Positions 25,301-41,400 of a DNA stretch of 64,000 nt are shown piece by piece. A program made the translations under genes and the position numbers. The notes under the pieces are model-generated. The model saw only the letters and a list, made by a program, of their open reading frames with translations, made no database searches and was not told the DNA's origin. Every line of letters starts with the position of its first letter. Positions within the stretch are counted from its first letter, which is position 1. The DNA comes from Mactromeris polynyma. Taxonomy: Eukaryota > Mollusca > Bivalvia > Venerida > Mactridae. Location: NCBI GenBank assembly GCA_032209605.1, contig JASFXZ010000015.1:1240001-1304000 (forward strand). The letters run 5' to 3'.

Positions 25301-28300
25301 CCTGAAAACAATATACAGATGACCTTACAAAGTGATAAATAATTGTGATAATGAATATAGCAAAAATATGATTAATAAAAAGTGAGTATGACATTTGACT
25401 GAAAACTGCAAACACATGCATAAGCATTTAATACACAATTAGTTAACATGCGAAACAACAATATATATATAGTCCAACATCTCCAGAACAACACTCGTTG
25501 AGAAATATGAAATCTGGCTGTTGTAGAGAGGTTATTGCTCTAGGGAGGTTAACTTAGTATTACATATTTTACAATAGGAAAATGGATAATGTTGTTGAAG
25601 AGAGGGTGGTCACTCTGGAGAGGTTGCACTGTATAAATATATATATAGCAACATGCATGATGCATTCATTCAGACCTGTAAAAACACAGAAATTCCAAGA
25701 GAGAGAGTATTTAAGCAAGGGTGTGATTTCATAAATAGTGCATATCCTATACCCTACCATACACAGCATAGAAAACAGTGCTCTGATATAACAGAGTATG
25801 CCCAGTGTGTCTAGCCATATGATAGGCAAGATAATTGATCATTTCAAATCATAAAATCAAAATTGAACTTAATCTGACTAACACTTAAACAAAGAAATAA
25901 AATTTTATCGCGCTTATGAAGTTCCAAGCATTTCCATTATTTGTTTCTATTTTATTAGAAATTTGGTAATAATAAATCAACAAGATAACAACAAAAAAAT
26001 TCGGTCTTAAAAAAGTAGAATGTATTGTAACCCCTATTCTCCCCTGCTTAACACCATCTTTAACACTCATGCACAAAAACATGTAACAGTAAGTGGCTTA
26101 AAGGAAGATAGTCCGATTTTTTGGGTTAAAATATGCTAAATAATAATTTTGAGAACATTGCATATTAATGCCTTCATACAGACATACTCTAAAACACTGC
26201 ATTATTACTTGTCATTAAAGTTTCCTGGAACTTCAAATTTCCTACGATAGCGCTAACTCAGGGTCAGATCTGGATAGAGAATATTGGTACCGGACTTGAA
26301 GGCATTTGCGACCGATTATCTCAAATTTACCACTAAGCATATTATGAGAAAAAATCTTGATTATCTACCTTTAATGCGAGAATTAGATGCAAAAAAGCAC
26401 ATTGCTCAAACTGCGTGATGCTTGCTAGTCAGCTATACACTGACGTAAGGAAAACTAGTGTTCCCCACCACCAGTGACTCACCCTTTAATTTCTTTGATT
26501 AAAATATTTTATACTTATGAAATAATGCACAATTGAAAACTACCTTATTAGACAAAAAAAAGATTTTCCAAAAATTAATTTCAAGAACACTTTTGTAACA
26601 AATGAAAATTAATAATAATGTTGAGAAACAATCACACGCAATACTAAGTCATATGATGTAAAACATACAATCAAATATATTAAACCAATTAATAATCATT
26701 AATGACAAAAATCATAAATAAATAATAACAAACCAAAAGGTTGATTAAATTAATACGACTAAAAAAATTGGTTTTATAATTATGGAAATTAGACTAAAAA
26801 ATATCATTAAATATCAGCAAAGATTAGAATATTTTAACACTATCACCAAAACTATATTCATGCCACCAAGACTATCTACATATCACACCAAAACAATGCA
26901 CAACTTCAACCAATCAGATTTACCGAAGTTCCGCGTGTGACTTGGATTTAGATCCGTAAAATCCTGGGGTTATCAGCTTTTTATAAGCCGTGAATTTTTC
27001 ACGATCCTGTCGATCAGAATAGCCATTAGAATTTCTATCTACATTTCCGGTTGATTTGGAAAATGAACGATGTGATTTCTTCAATCTTTCATCATCAGTT
27101 CTGGAAAAACCCACAGCTATATATAGACAGTGTTAAAAAGCCTGGAAAAACCCAAAGCTAAAAATAGACACAACAATAAAAAGCAGGAAAGGGACTGCTT
27201 AAATAACTATGATGTTAAAAAGATGAACAACTTAGATACCATGTTTCAAAATCATTTAATTCAAATATGCTGAGACTACAAAGCCAATAAGGGAAAGTAC
27301 TAATGTTGTTTTTTATTATTTTTTCCAAGAAGACTTCCAGCAGGGTTTGGTATTTGTAAGTATGACCATGAACGTCAAAGATATTTTGAAACAAATTTGA
27401 CACATTATTTTGATGTATTCAAACCATACATAAGAATTGAATATAAATAAATAAAACCTTAAATTAGGGATGTTAATAATCTTTTGTAAGTCTGAACATT
27501 TTAATATCGATAAGGAATTTAAATGTTCAGGCAAAATGCATGTAATTTCTAAGTTAAATGAATCAATACTATATCACATATTAAGCATCAAAATGGTTTC
27601 TTTTATTTATTTATATGTGGTTTTATGGCGCATCGACAGCTTCGGTCATTTAGCGCGCAAGGATTCTGCTGGACAGGAGTAAACACATGAATATTTCACA
27701 TATCTGGGCCAAGAGAGTCAATTTTGACGATGTCAATAAACAAGAGATTGATTGGGTAAAACCATAATGGTGAATTGGTGACTTAAACATCTCATCTTTT
27801 TCAAAATGACAAAACCAGAAAATGGTTTAAGAAAAACAACAAGTACAAGACATTTGTAGCCATTACAAAAACAGTTTTAAGAGCAGACAAAATCACATTC
27901 ACTATCATTAGAACCATGCAAGAAATTAATTGTAAGTAGTTTTTCATAATTTCAATAAGAAATAATTTTTGGTGCCAATCAATTCAATATACTTCAATAG
28001 AGGGTTAATAACGTCCACACATTCTGAGATCAAGTTTGTTAAATATGGAACATAAATAGCTGTTGAAAAAGTGTAAGAAATCCTGGGTATTATCCATCAA
28101 TTTGGAGTTGTTTAGCCTGAAAACTTGACTATCAATTTAGTGTTGTTAAGCCTTAAAACTCAAAAAGTCAATAAGTGTTGTTTAGCTATCATTTTAGAGT
28201 AGTTTAGCCTTACAATTTGAGTAATCCATTTAGTGGTGTTTAGCCTAAAAATGAAGCTATCAATTTAGGGTTGTTTAGCCTTGAAACAAGAAAAGCTATC

Positions 28301-29389
28301 AATTTAGTATTGTTTAGGCTAGAAACAAGTTGTAGCTCTTCAACCTCTAAGGTTAATATAACTGTAACCCAAAATAGGAAACTAGCTCCAAAACCTGTTA
28401 AACAAATATCTCACCTCTTTCTAATAACAGTTTGACCATTAGAATTTTGTTTTGGCCTAGAAAAAGGACAAACATAGCAATAAAAATAGAAATTTCAACA
28501 AATTCTTTCACACAAACTGATATTTCCACAAAAATTGACAACATGACATTTTATCTCAATGTATCATCTGTAACCACCAACAAAGGTTACAAAACTGTGT
28601 TAGGAGACCAGTCTATGAATGCAGCCTTGCCATTGGTCAATTTTAAAACAACAATCAGAATCAACCAATCAGCTGTTCGAGTTTACAGACTGGTACCTAG
28701 ACTCAGATAGTAAACTCAGACATATGACTGCAGACAGTTGAACAGCACATTCTACACATATAACTCCTGATTGATGATATTACAGCAATATAAGTTAGAA
28801 TTCTGCTAAATACAGTAACTAATATGATGATTCAAAAAGGATGAGCAAATATTGATGTGTCTTTTTATGCATATTTACATAACAAATTCAAGTTGTCCAA
28901 TGGATTAATGAAGACTCACACGATTGAGTAAAATGTTCTAGAAATTTGTTAACCATTTTGATACAAAATAAGTATTTTAAAATACAAAACATTATATAAG
29001 AAACAAACAAACAAGCTTTACAACATTTTTATTACACTTGCATATCTATTGCATAAATATATATCTTATTTCTTCTTGTATTTATTTATCTCTGTACATC
29101 AAAGATAGAACATTTCATTATTAATTTTCATAAATAAACAATTCCTTCACTAATTTACCAGTCCCCATCGCCAGTAATTACAGTACTATTAATATTCAGA
29201 ATTTGGTCAGTTTATGAGGGGCCATATTGATACGTCCCTTATTTGCTCTAGCAATACCTTTTGTATCTTGACACAATATGAATGATCTCAATGAATGATA
29301 ATAATTGCTATAATGACACATTTCTATGACAACAAAATTTAACAATAGCTTTCCAACACTGAACAGAATAAAATTCCAAACTTCGGCAG

Positions 29390-29461
<72 letters not shown>

Positions 29462-32400
29462 GTAAGCAAAGCATAAACTCAAATTTAACATGCTTTTAGT
29501 ATTTAACTCAGACTAGGTAAGAGAAATACATGTAGTTTAATACAAAACACTATCTAAAATCGTGTCAACAGAGGTTACATGACACAGTGTAAGAAAGCCC
29601 ATTCTATGAATGATAATTTTAGATTTTAGAATCTCGACCTATAGAGATGTGGATCTGTGAATGCATGTTCAGCTTGTTAGTATAATGATCCCATACTATA
29701 AAAGTAAATCTGAAGTCCTAAATAATCAATGCATAATTCTACCACAGCAAGAAAAAGAGAACTTGCATGAAACACTAAAATCAAGGCATAAAAGCAAAAC
29801 CAGTCCTTCTGTTTCTTTACTCGTTTGAGTACCAGTCTGGTTTCATTTTTTGTCCTCGAAATGTCCTTGAAATGTAGACTGCTTAAAACAAGACTTGTTT
29901 TTGATCAGTTTAAAGTCTATAAGTGACTAAAATGCACTATAAAATGTCAGTATTGATAAGAGGAATATATAATTAGTAACATTACATTTTAGTTCTGTAT
30001 TGCGCTGGTTTTTAGCTAAGCCAATTTGGTATAGTTTTTAGCATACTAACTTTCTGACTACAAATTATATAACAGAATGTGAGTTTAATAAAATTAAGAT
30101 TGTTAATCAATTCAACACAAATACTAAGACATATATTTCAACATATTTTATGTAACCTTGACCTCTGACCCTGAAACTTCAAGACCCTTAAATTCTCGTC
30201 TCACCTTGGCCTATCAGCAGGGCTCCCATAACCCCCTTGTCTCTCCCGGTCTTTTTCTTGTCGCATTCTCATAACTTCAGAATAATCCATATACATTTGA
30301 TTCATAAAAGATCGTCCATTTTGATTATTTGACGTCGTCGCGTCATCCTGGTAGTCCGAGTGACGGTTCCCGGCCCGCTGGTGTCCGACATGTCGTCGGG
30401 GTGCTACCCATTCATACGGGTCTTCTGATTTATAATGTTCTGACGGGGACACAGGCTGATCTTGATACCTATCCCTGTCATTTGGACTGCTTCTATTTTT
30501 ACCGTGACCTTCACTGCGTGGTAACTGTGTATAAGGGTTCCCTTCCCTGTATTCGTAACCCCTAAAAACATTTATACGAAATAATAATAAATAAACGAAA
30601 AATATCTAGAAAGTCATCCAAGGGTATAAATTTATATCAACAGATCATTAAACAAAAGCAAAAAATGAACCAAATAGCTTCTAAAATATATTCAGCATTT
30701 GGTATACAGTCAAACCTGTGTTAAAGACCACCTGCGAACAAAGACCACTATTGCAAAATCTGTCTGCAAAGACCACCAATTTTATCTCCCATCAGACCAT
30801 TTTCAATGATATTTAATCTGTTTATAGAGACCACCTGTAAACAAAGACCACATTTTGCTGTTACCATGGGTAGTCTTTACAGACAGGTTTGACTGTACAT
30901 TGTATGGGAAATGCTGTAATAATTTTTGATAATCATCTCAATTTTCAAGGTGTTTTCATGGACTAGTATTCTATTCCAATACTTCAATATCTTTGCGATT
31001 TATGATTTAGAAAGGCAATTTCTAAAATACATTCAGCAATTGAGTCATTCCTTGAAGCCTGACTTACACTTTAAGTTTGTGGCTCAAAGAAAAAGTATTT
31101 TTAGGCTATACGTCACAAACCTGAGATTTGTAGTATTTTCATAATTTCGAATTTTTTGGTCGTCGGGTTCAATTCCTCGGTCTTTTAAATGGTAAGTTTT
31201 AATTGGCACAGGTGGCGGCTGTTTTCTGACAGGTCGTCCATCACTCGTCGGAGAAGAAGGCTCCACGTTCATGACTTGCGAGCTACCATGATTTGACGTG
31301 CCTGGGGATTTAGCACTGTTTAGGCTAGTACTGCTAACTTTCATACGTTCGTCACTTCTGTAAATTAAGGGTGGATGAATATACAGATATATATATAGAT
31401 ACTGGACTATAAATAAAGCACTGTAAATAAGTAGGTTATCGTGCGTGGCTTTGTTGCATGGTTACAAAGAAAATCAGCTTAAATGGAATAAAAAAAATTT
31501 TTTTTTTAATAAGATATTTTTTTGTTAAAAGAAAGCTGATTTTCTTGATATAACAACGATAAAAAAGGATTAAAAAGCATAAAGCCAAAATACAAAATAT
31601 AACATTTAGAAAATAATTTGTCAAAACACAAACATTTTTGTAAATAAAAGTCAATCCAATTTTTAGAATTTTGTGCCTAACTGGGTTTAAAATACAGGCT
31701 TTGCATAATGTAAGGTAGGTCATACCATGCACCTGGTTTCCATAGTAACATACTGGGGTCTGGGATCACAGGTTGGGAATTGGTTTCTATTTCATAATCA
31801 CATGCAAAAAATAAACATTTGCAAGAACAGATATTTTGTCTGCTTTCACTAGATCAATACTTCGTTCATTCGTTCATTGTTTTTGTTTATAAGGTCATCA
31901 GTCACCATGTACACGTAGGTACTTATAGGCATTTTTGTTGACCCCGACATGTACCCCTGCATGTCGTTAAATTGGTTTTAGAATCTAAAAGGGTAAATTT
32001 GTCTTGTTGAAAATTTATCTACAAGCTTATACCAAATATATGTCAATTTTGAATCCAAAGATAGCTACACCCCGAGATCAATGAGATCAAAATTGGTTGT
32101 AGCTTCCAGAACAATACTGGGAACCTCAGTCAATCCTTAAGTAAGATGCATCAGATCTCTCAGCCAATCATCAAAATGATAACAAAACCCTTAAAGACTA
32201 CCAGCCAATCATTATCAAGATAACAAAGACATTAAAAATTACCAGCCAATCTTTATCAAGATAACAAAGACATTAAAAATTAACAGCCAATCATTATCAA
32301 CATAACAAAGACATTAAAATTAACAGCCAATCATTACCAAGATAACAAAACTATGATATAAATCAGCCAATCATAAAAGAGAAAGCATTTTACACGGTTT

Positions 32401-35400
32401 GATCCAACTACAGAGGAGACAATGGGAGAAAGCAGAAGACATCTACATACGAAAGAGCTTCAAAGTGAAAGTAAATTTTTAAGAAAAAAAATGTTTACTG
32501 AATACTAAGTGATGGCTAAGCAAAAGCATTGATAAAAGCAATAACTGGAGACAGTAGTATTAATGTTTGTGCCAGCAAAACTGTGCTGTATTGCATATAT
32601 ATATATATAAACAAAATTGGTAACTTCGAAAAAAAATCCACATATGACAGTATTACACAAGTTGTGACATACCAAATAGGGGCTAAAGAAGAGGAAAAAG
32701 CAGAAAAACTGTCGGAACGGTGAAAAGATCTAAACAGTTGAAATCCTGGTTTATTCCAGTCTATGAGGAATATTGATGGTGAGAGTAGAAACAAAAGAAA
32801 ATCAGAAAAAAATTCTTCAAATGGCCAACACTGTGGTGAGATAAGGCCTAAAAAAATATATCTGTGTTTCGGGTAACCCGACCCTACCTAAGCGAGAACA
32901 GAACTGAACATGACATGACAGACAGTAACAATGAGGTGGATTACAACGTATACCGAACTAATATGTAAGCATCTCTAACAGCTTTCAGTACTGAGAATAA
33001 AATACAATAAGAAGTCATCAATAGATGGGTGGAAAATGTTGATGATGGTTGTGAAAAAATTGAAACAAATGATAATGATACGAATGATGGTGAAATGGTA
33101 AATGATTCAAAATAATGTAAAATGAACAAGGAACATTCTACCTTCCTTCCCAAATCCTGCAAATTCTCCAGAAAATGTGAAATACAAAAGTAATGTCCAA
33201 GAAATAGAAACTATACATAAAAATAAAACTCAAAAAACTTAAATCAATGCATTTTTATTGCAACGACTTAAGTACATAATGGAGGTCTGATCACATGGTC
33301 ATATACCCGCACAGACTCAATATACAAACATGACCCAAAGATTGGGACACTTACCTGAACTTAGCGGAGAGATCAGACAATTTGGTTTTGTCTATGTTGC
33401 TTGTGCTCACTTTGTTAGCTGTGCTGCGAGTAAATCTAAAACATACCACATAACATTTACCTAGTCTGTTATTTTCAAACTTAACAATTGTATGATAGAT
33501 TGACATAAATAAGTTTACAGACATAAATTGATGTATCCCACAATTCCACAAATTTGACATGTCAAGAATTATTTCAGAAGCAGATTATGGTAAAGTTAAG
33601 GGGTTTTACTGTGCTCAACAGAAAAGGAATCCATAACCTAATATTTCGGCAACACTTTTATTTCTGTCAGAATGTTCACGTCCACAGGAAAGTATGGTGT
33701 TTACCTTTTAAATGATCTGGCGCATACTGGCTATATCACTAATTTCGAAACGTAGAATTTCAATAAAAACAAATGGGTTTTCATACCATAGTTGTTTGTC
33801 AATAAATATCTATACTAAACGCCATACTTTTCCGAAGACCGTGGTCATGGTGATGTTTCTAAATTAAATCGTAACTATTTAAGCAAGAATAAGCAAAAGT
33901 TTGACTTATACATCAATTGGATACAAGACTATTTCACACTAACTGACATAGAAATACTTATATACCTGTAAGGATCGTTGCTTTTCGTTCCCGATCGAAC
34001 AGGATCGTTGCTTTTTGGTCCCGATCGAATTCCCATCTGACCAAATTTTTCACGCAGTTTAGAATCATCGTGTTTGTTCGCTGGGTTTGAAGTATACTTG
34101 GTAAATGAATCACTCGAATACGACGAATTATCGTTGTACGGCTGCTGTAAAATATGAAATATATATTTATCTAATAATAATAATAAACTTTATTTATTGA
34201 AGGTAACATGCACAAACTTATATCACACGAGGCCTTCATACATGCATACATTATTACAACAAGAAATACATAAAGGATAAGCATTATAATATTGCTGTAA
34301 CAATCAATTCATAACAAGTCATTTTCAAAATCTGTAGTAACAATATGTATGAAAGAGAGATTAAACTGTAATAGGGAACGCCGCATGCACAAGACAATGC
34401 CTCCCCACACAGACTCCCAGGAAAACACATTAGGCACCGAGGATGTGCTAGGGTACATCTTGTTTCGTTTGTTTCATCGGGTTTAACGCCGTTTCTCAAC
34501 GATATTTCAGTTATATACGGCGGCCGGTTCACCTAACCAGTTTTTCCTGGACTGAAATCTAACCAGTACTAACTTACCCTTCCACAAGGAGCCGGCAAAT
34601 ACAGGAATCATGAAAAATCATGGAAGAGTCTGGTCCATTGCTGTTTGATTTTTCCCCTATATGACCAAACAATGGCCCTTAAAACACATCACCATATTTT
34701 TTGCCGATAATTTTTTTTCTTATTATATTCGATATAAATCTAAAAATAACTCGCGGTTCGCACACATACCCGCTGATCATGTAAGTGAGGTGGTGGTGGG
34801 GGTGGTTGCATTGTGGAAGAGCTTGGCTCGTGTGGAGATGATTGATGTTGATTCTGATGTTGCCGTGGAAACACACGCGAGTACAATGGATCTGCCGTCT
34901 GCTGCTGTTGTAGTTGTTGTTGTCTTTCGTCATATCTGCAAAATATGCAAGAATAAATACTAATAGTTACCGTACATGGAACAAGCAGTAACATACGATA
35001 CAGACAAACTCACTATAAACCATCTCAAAAGTAAGACCATCGCATTAATAAGGTCATAATTTCATAGGCCAGCTTTTAAATTTTCTTCCACATTTTAACT
35101 CAATAATCTGACCATCTCAATTATTAGACCAATTTTCTTCAGGATAAAAGATGGCCCGGCACCTGGCTTACCAGTCCTAGCACTATACATCTATCTTACA
35201 TCGAAGTGTATCAATGATATAGCCCGCATATACATCACAACAGTTGTAAACAATCTTTGAGGTTTTCAGCCAATGAAAACATGTTTTACAAACAACTGGC
35301 CAATAAACATTGTGTACGCAACAACAGTATTCACACATTATTTTGAATCAAGAGTACATAAAGCAGTTTCAGTTCCGTGGTAACAATTATACAACAACAT

Positions 35401-38400
35401 ACCCATCATTCCAATGTGAATCTGACGGAATACGACCTCGTATTCTTTCTACCGGAGACAAAGTTGCATATGGGTCGATATGTGCACGATTTTGTCGATG
35501 TTCCGCATCGTAATTGTCTGCATAGAATGATGGGTAATATCTATCTTCTGATCTTTGCGTGTAAGAATCTAAACACAGAAAAAAATAAAGAAAATGTTCA
35601 TGTCATAATCTAGAAAAAAGAAAAAGGCTAAAAAGGCAAAAAACAGACTTCAAGAAAATTTGAAAAAAAAACATTATAGACTCTCCCCTTCACATCTAAT
35701 TCATGTAGGGAAGTTGTCTGCTGCTTAAGAACGTAAAACCAGCCTATGCACAAACAGATGAAATAGCAGATAGATTGATTCGCTTTCCCCTAAGTACAAG
35801 ATAATCATAAAGTTTTACCATCGTATGCAACATCCTGATAATTCCCTTGCCCATCATAGGAGAGCTGAAAAAGAAATGAAAGTAAAACCTAAGAAGATGA
35901 CAAACTTTGTTACACTAGGTGAGAGCAGATATTTGTTGTAGTATCAACTGGTCTGGATGGGCTAAAAGCCAAGTATCAGGACTTGCGTTGAACTCTTAGA
36001 GCTAAGTGATAGCAATTTTGTTGAACAAGGGTCATTTTAAATGCAAATTTTAGCAAAGATAGCGAAAACACTATTACAACTGTGAGCCTTTTTAAATTTG
36101 ATTTCGAAAGTGCTTAGCTACAATGCCTAGCTCTTCCTTTAAGCAATGATGGTATAAAAAACATCCAGGCATATTTCTGACAATGCATTTTTCTGCAACA
36201 TTTTCTGTTTTCTTTTGATTTAGTGATGGCACTCAGGAAGAATTGCTGAAAACAACGGAACATACTGCAATGTCTGCATCCCACCTCTAATTCCGGTAAA
36301 ATATATATTTAAGCTCAATTCCTTAGAAACATTAACTAAATACAGGCATTTTCAAAGGCAGATACAAAGTTACATATTTAAATACTTCAATTTCAAGTTA
36401 TACCTTAGGAGACCGGTGATATCTCGGTGGGTCCGGATATGGCGGAATACCCGGAATCCGGTCCGTTGTATTTACGCTAGGATCGGAAGATGACCGGACC
36501 AGAAGTCGCTTTTTGTGTGTCGGCGAACCATCAAGGTCATCTAATGCACGAGCTAAATCTGAGTCACTCTCTTGGGTCCCGGTAAAACTGAGTCTGTTCG
36601 ACATCGGGAAGAGATAGTCATCGCTAATATCCTCATCCGGCTGAAAATCAAACGCAGAAATTTTTCAAAATATTCCGAATTCTGAAGCACAAATTAATGT
36701 GTAAAAACAAACATTCTGAGTAAAAATATACAAAACATATTCAGGCATGAGAATGCAAAATTGCAAAATCAGCTGAAAATTAAGCAAGGGGTCCAGGGGG
36801 CCGCTGAAGCTCCTGGCTTTTAAGCATCTAAGATGGCTAAAATTGTCTCAAAAACGGCCCTTGTGAGCGCCAAGTCCGCGGAAAATTCTCATGCCTGCAT
36901 ATTGTATATTAAAACAAAACGATTAAAGAATTAAAAAGTTGAAATCATCACCATAGGAACATATACCTTTTTCTCGGACATCCAGATTTGTTGTTGTTGT
37001 TGTAGATCGATCATATCCAGCAATTTTTTGTACCAAGTTTCGGAACTGTTGTGGGTTACGGTGGCTGCAATGAAAAACGCAGATAATACAATTATACAAA
37101 ATAACGTTAGAAAACTAGGAGTAAAATTATATCTTTCCTTTACAAATCTTATCTGAATCACTGTCCCAACAATACTGTTGTTTAAATTAAATGGAATCAA
37201 TTTAAGCAAAAGTTGTAATTAAGCTCTTTAACAGTAAAAGTTAATAAAATGATACAAAAACATTTGGGTCCGAGTTGCTTAATTTCATTTTATCTTCAAA
37301 AGAATAATCATTGATATTCATAAAAGAAATCAAGCTTTTGGCACAAAATGCTTGTAACAGCTGCTTTAGCAAGGGTCTAGTGCCAAGTCATCAGACGATT
37401 TTACAAAGTTGGGATTTCTAATTCAATACAAAGAGAAACAATGGAAAAAAGAAATGATTCAAACTTACCAGTAAACAAATGCTGATAGAATTTATCAAGT
37501 TTAAGACTTTGTTCATACAACTTCTTTGGGTTCTTACTGGATCCCTTGGCCCACTTTCCTCTCAATTCCTTTACCGTAGTTTTACAGTCTGACTTCAGAA
37601 ACACCACTATAGGGTAGAACTGTGCAAAGTTTAGCCGATCTACGTTATGCGGAGTCACGTCCAGCAAGCAATGCTTTCTCTGAAAATCAAAACAACTGTG
37701 TTAATTATTTGTTTTATTGTATTGAGGCTCCTGATTAGTTGATTTGAAAACAACAGTCCATTCAGTAATTTCATTGGTCAATTTCAAATAATTTCACTAA
37801 AACTTCCATTTGATTGGTCAAACTAAACTTTTCAATTAATTTTATTGGTTAATTTAATTTTTTGTCATCAAATACATTTCCCTGATTGGTCAATATTAAT
37901 TGTATACAAATCTGTTTCATTTCCATAAAACTCATCATTATATACGAAGCATCCTGACAAGTAAGCGGCTATGTGATTGGTCGATATTAAGTCATATCAA
38001 ATTTCAGAACTCTTGTCCACCAATCAAAATCCAGGACTTACCCTGCTGATAATCTCCTTGATAGCACCAAGTCTAATAATACCAGAACGTCCCTTCCTCT
38101 CATCGTCCCTGTGACTTTCACTCTCTGTAAGAAAACACAGCACAATAATAATTTGCATCATTCAGGCTCGAGTTTCATCAAAGATCTCAAATAAGATTTG
38201 TTCTCAAACAAAAATGTTTAAGAAGCAAGATTTGTCTCAAACTCTGTTTTAAAGAAACTTGATCGACTCAAATTCTTATTTTTACAAAGAGAAATCAGTC
38301 CCTAAAAATTCAAACATTTACACAGATTCGAGATCGGTCGTAATCTCATTTTTTCAGAAGTCAGATTTTACTCAAACGGAAAATTCAAGACGTAAAACTG

Positions 38401-41400
38401 AATGGTAAATAAAGAAAATTCGAGATAGACAAACTTGCAAACACTATCACTTAAAAATCCAGCAGCCCTCTAGGCTCAAAATTTAAGTGTCTTCTGGCTT
38501 TAGTTTATGTTCTGGTAAGTTCATTACAAAACAAAGGTAATCAATGCCACCAACATCATGTTAAAGTTCACCAAATTCAAGATAAAAAATCTTAATATTT
38601 TTTGCCTCTATAATCAACATATAATTGTTAGTGAAAATATTACATGAAATGAATCAATATACATGTATATATAATCAATTATTTGTACAGTATTACTTAC
38701 GTGGACTTTGGAATCTATCCGAAAAGTCTGTAAGAATTCTCTCCCTTGCAACGTCAGCAAGAGGACCGAAAATGACAACAGGACGAACGAAACTAGCTGA
38801 AATGCAGAAATAATTCGTAGTTACAGTAAAAATAATTGATATTACAGAAAAGCAGGATTTTAATAAATCATTTCCGACTACATTTATACATGAAACTTAA
38901 GTTGTTTGATTCTTCAGAAAGAAGTCCATTAAATCCATCACTTACTAAAAGTCAAAGTCAAAGTAACAAATACTTACGATCTTTGAGGACAACTCTCTCG
39001 TAGGCAGGAAATTTGGTTTGTAAATGAGCTGAAAGAAGCAAAATAATACAATTAATTTGATTGGTTGACACTGAAATTAATGAGAAGTTTGATTGGTCAC
39101 CATTCCAAAGGAGACATTCTGATTGGTCATCTTACTAACATGCAGGAAACTAAGTAAGAACTCACTTGATTGGTCAATATTACAAAAAAAGAAATAATTA
39201 AAAAGTATCACCCAAGAATAATGCAATCAAGAATTCTATTAAATTCACACAGATAAATGTCACAAAGTCAAACATAATTATCTACATTTATTGATAATGC
39301 AAACAAATGAAATCAAATTTCTGCGAAAACTCAATCAGCAATAAAGTAGTTCTGTAATCAAAATGTTAAAATTATCATGATCTATTTTTTAGTAATTAAA
39401 AACTTAGTTCTAAGTATACTTAGCAGACCCTACCAAATATAGAGCAAATTAACACAAAATAACGCCAACTATGATAAAAAACATTAAAAAACTTATTTAA
39501 CTGAAAGTAATACATAACCATCTTAAGATAAAAATATTATCATATTTTATTATATGAATATTTTATATTCATTAGATAATAAAATTGTCAGCATGCTTCG
39601 ACTATCTCATGCGATTAGGTTGTACATCAGATAATCTGGTGGAGTATAAATCTATGGAGGAAGGAAAGGGAACAGAAAGGGGACAAAAAGGGCCACGGGG
39701 GAAAAAAGGGCTTGAATTGCAGCTCATCGATTCAGCATAAAATGGCCAAGTAATTTGATAAAAGTCAATTATGGGGAAAAATACAGATCTGTAAATGAAC
39801 TAAATATGCAGAAAAAAATGCTAACATGCATTCAGTTTCAAGCATAAAACTTCGTAACTTTCACGTTAAGTTGTTAAATGTGTAAAAAAACATGTAAAAA
39901 AACAGTGAACAATATAGTGGTAAAAAGTAATTATCATTATCTGCTAATGAATAGACTTAAACAGAAATGTCTGAAAACTATCAAATATATCAGAGTATTT
40001 TGTGCAAAACAATTGTATCAGCGTCTTTACTATTACTAAGTTTCGTAACTTTTTAACCAACCCTCAGTAGGAAATATGTCAGATATTTGCTGCAAAACTA
40101 ATATAATGGCTTCTCAATGAACAGCAAGTAACATTACTTTTGAAACAACCCTCAATAAGCAATACATCAGATGTTTGACGCAAAACTAATATATAGGCTT
40201 CTCAACGAACAGCCAGTAACAGTACTTTTGAAACAACCCTCAATATCACTACATTGTATAATACAAACACACTATGGGTATATATTCAGTGATAGTTAAA
40301 ATAATAATGTTTCGTCTCTACAGAGATGTGAAAATTAAATATACATGACTATAAATTGGTGGTACAAAATGGCAATGTGGTGTATGCATGACTTAAAAAA
40401 CAGACCACCTGTAAACAAAGACCACATTTTGCTGTTCCCATGGGTGGTCTTTACAGACAGGTTAGACTGTATGTGCAATATTTAGCCACAAAATTACTAT
40501 ATGTAAGCTGTATATTAATTAAATGTGAACACAATTTCCAGATCAAGAAAATATTACCTTTTGGCATTTTGAACACTAAAGATTATATAAATATATCAGA
40601 CATAATGGGTGGGGTAATATCACATGACTACATTCATGTTGCTAAGATACCTAGCAAAGAATATCGACTTGATAATGCACTGGGTAGAAAAATGATTTTC
40701 AAAGAATTGTATATTTCATGACAGTACGATATATTCTGTTGCCTAGCAACCAGATAAAAAGAATTCTGGAAATGAATACTTCAGAAAATGCAAGGATGTG
40801 TATGAAAATGGAAAGACTGCAAAAATGTAATAACTATCAGGGTCACCTAAAAAGATCACTTGACAAGGTCACATGACAAGGTCACATGACATTTACAGAG
40901 GTATAATGATGGGAAAAGTAAGTATAGTCATCAAAGTGAAAATGAATCGTAAGCAAAAAGATACATCTTTGTTGAGCAATGGCTATACATAGCTTGTCTC
41001 CAAGGTCATAATAAAGGTCAAACTCAGATACTCAATTGTGATTGGTCGAGCTCTTTAAAACTTTTTAACAAGAACTTATCAAAGCATTTAAATTTTTCAG
41101 AGCATGCCATAGCATCATAAAATAAATTTTGTAATATAAGAATGTTAAGTATTTGTTGTATTCATTATAAAATACAAAAGGTAATCAAAACATCTACAAC
41201 TAAAACACACGTAATGTTCTGTAGAATATATACGGTAATTGTAAAGTTAATTCAGATCTACTATATAAAACTTTTATGAGTTAAAAAAAGACTAAACAAG
41301 ACATGCATATGTTGGGTATATGATGTAAGACTTGAAGGCTACATAACATTGTGTCGTAAATCTCTCTTACCAGTGGGGTCAGCTAAACATGAACGGAAAA

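Noticed and set aside
24310..25427. Open frames of 224-315 codons on both strands
   Set aside because: They are products of a 21-bp repeat that leaves several frames open; composition is pure repeat and there is no domain.
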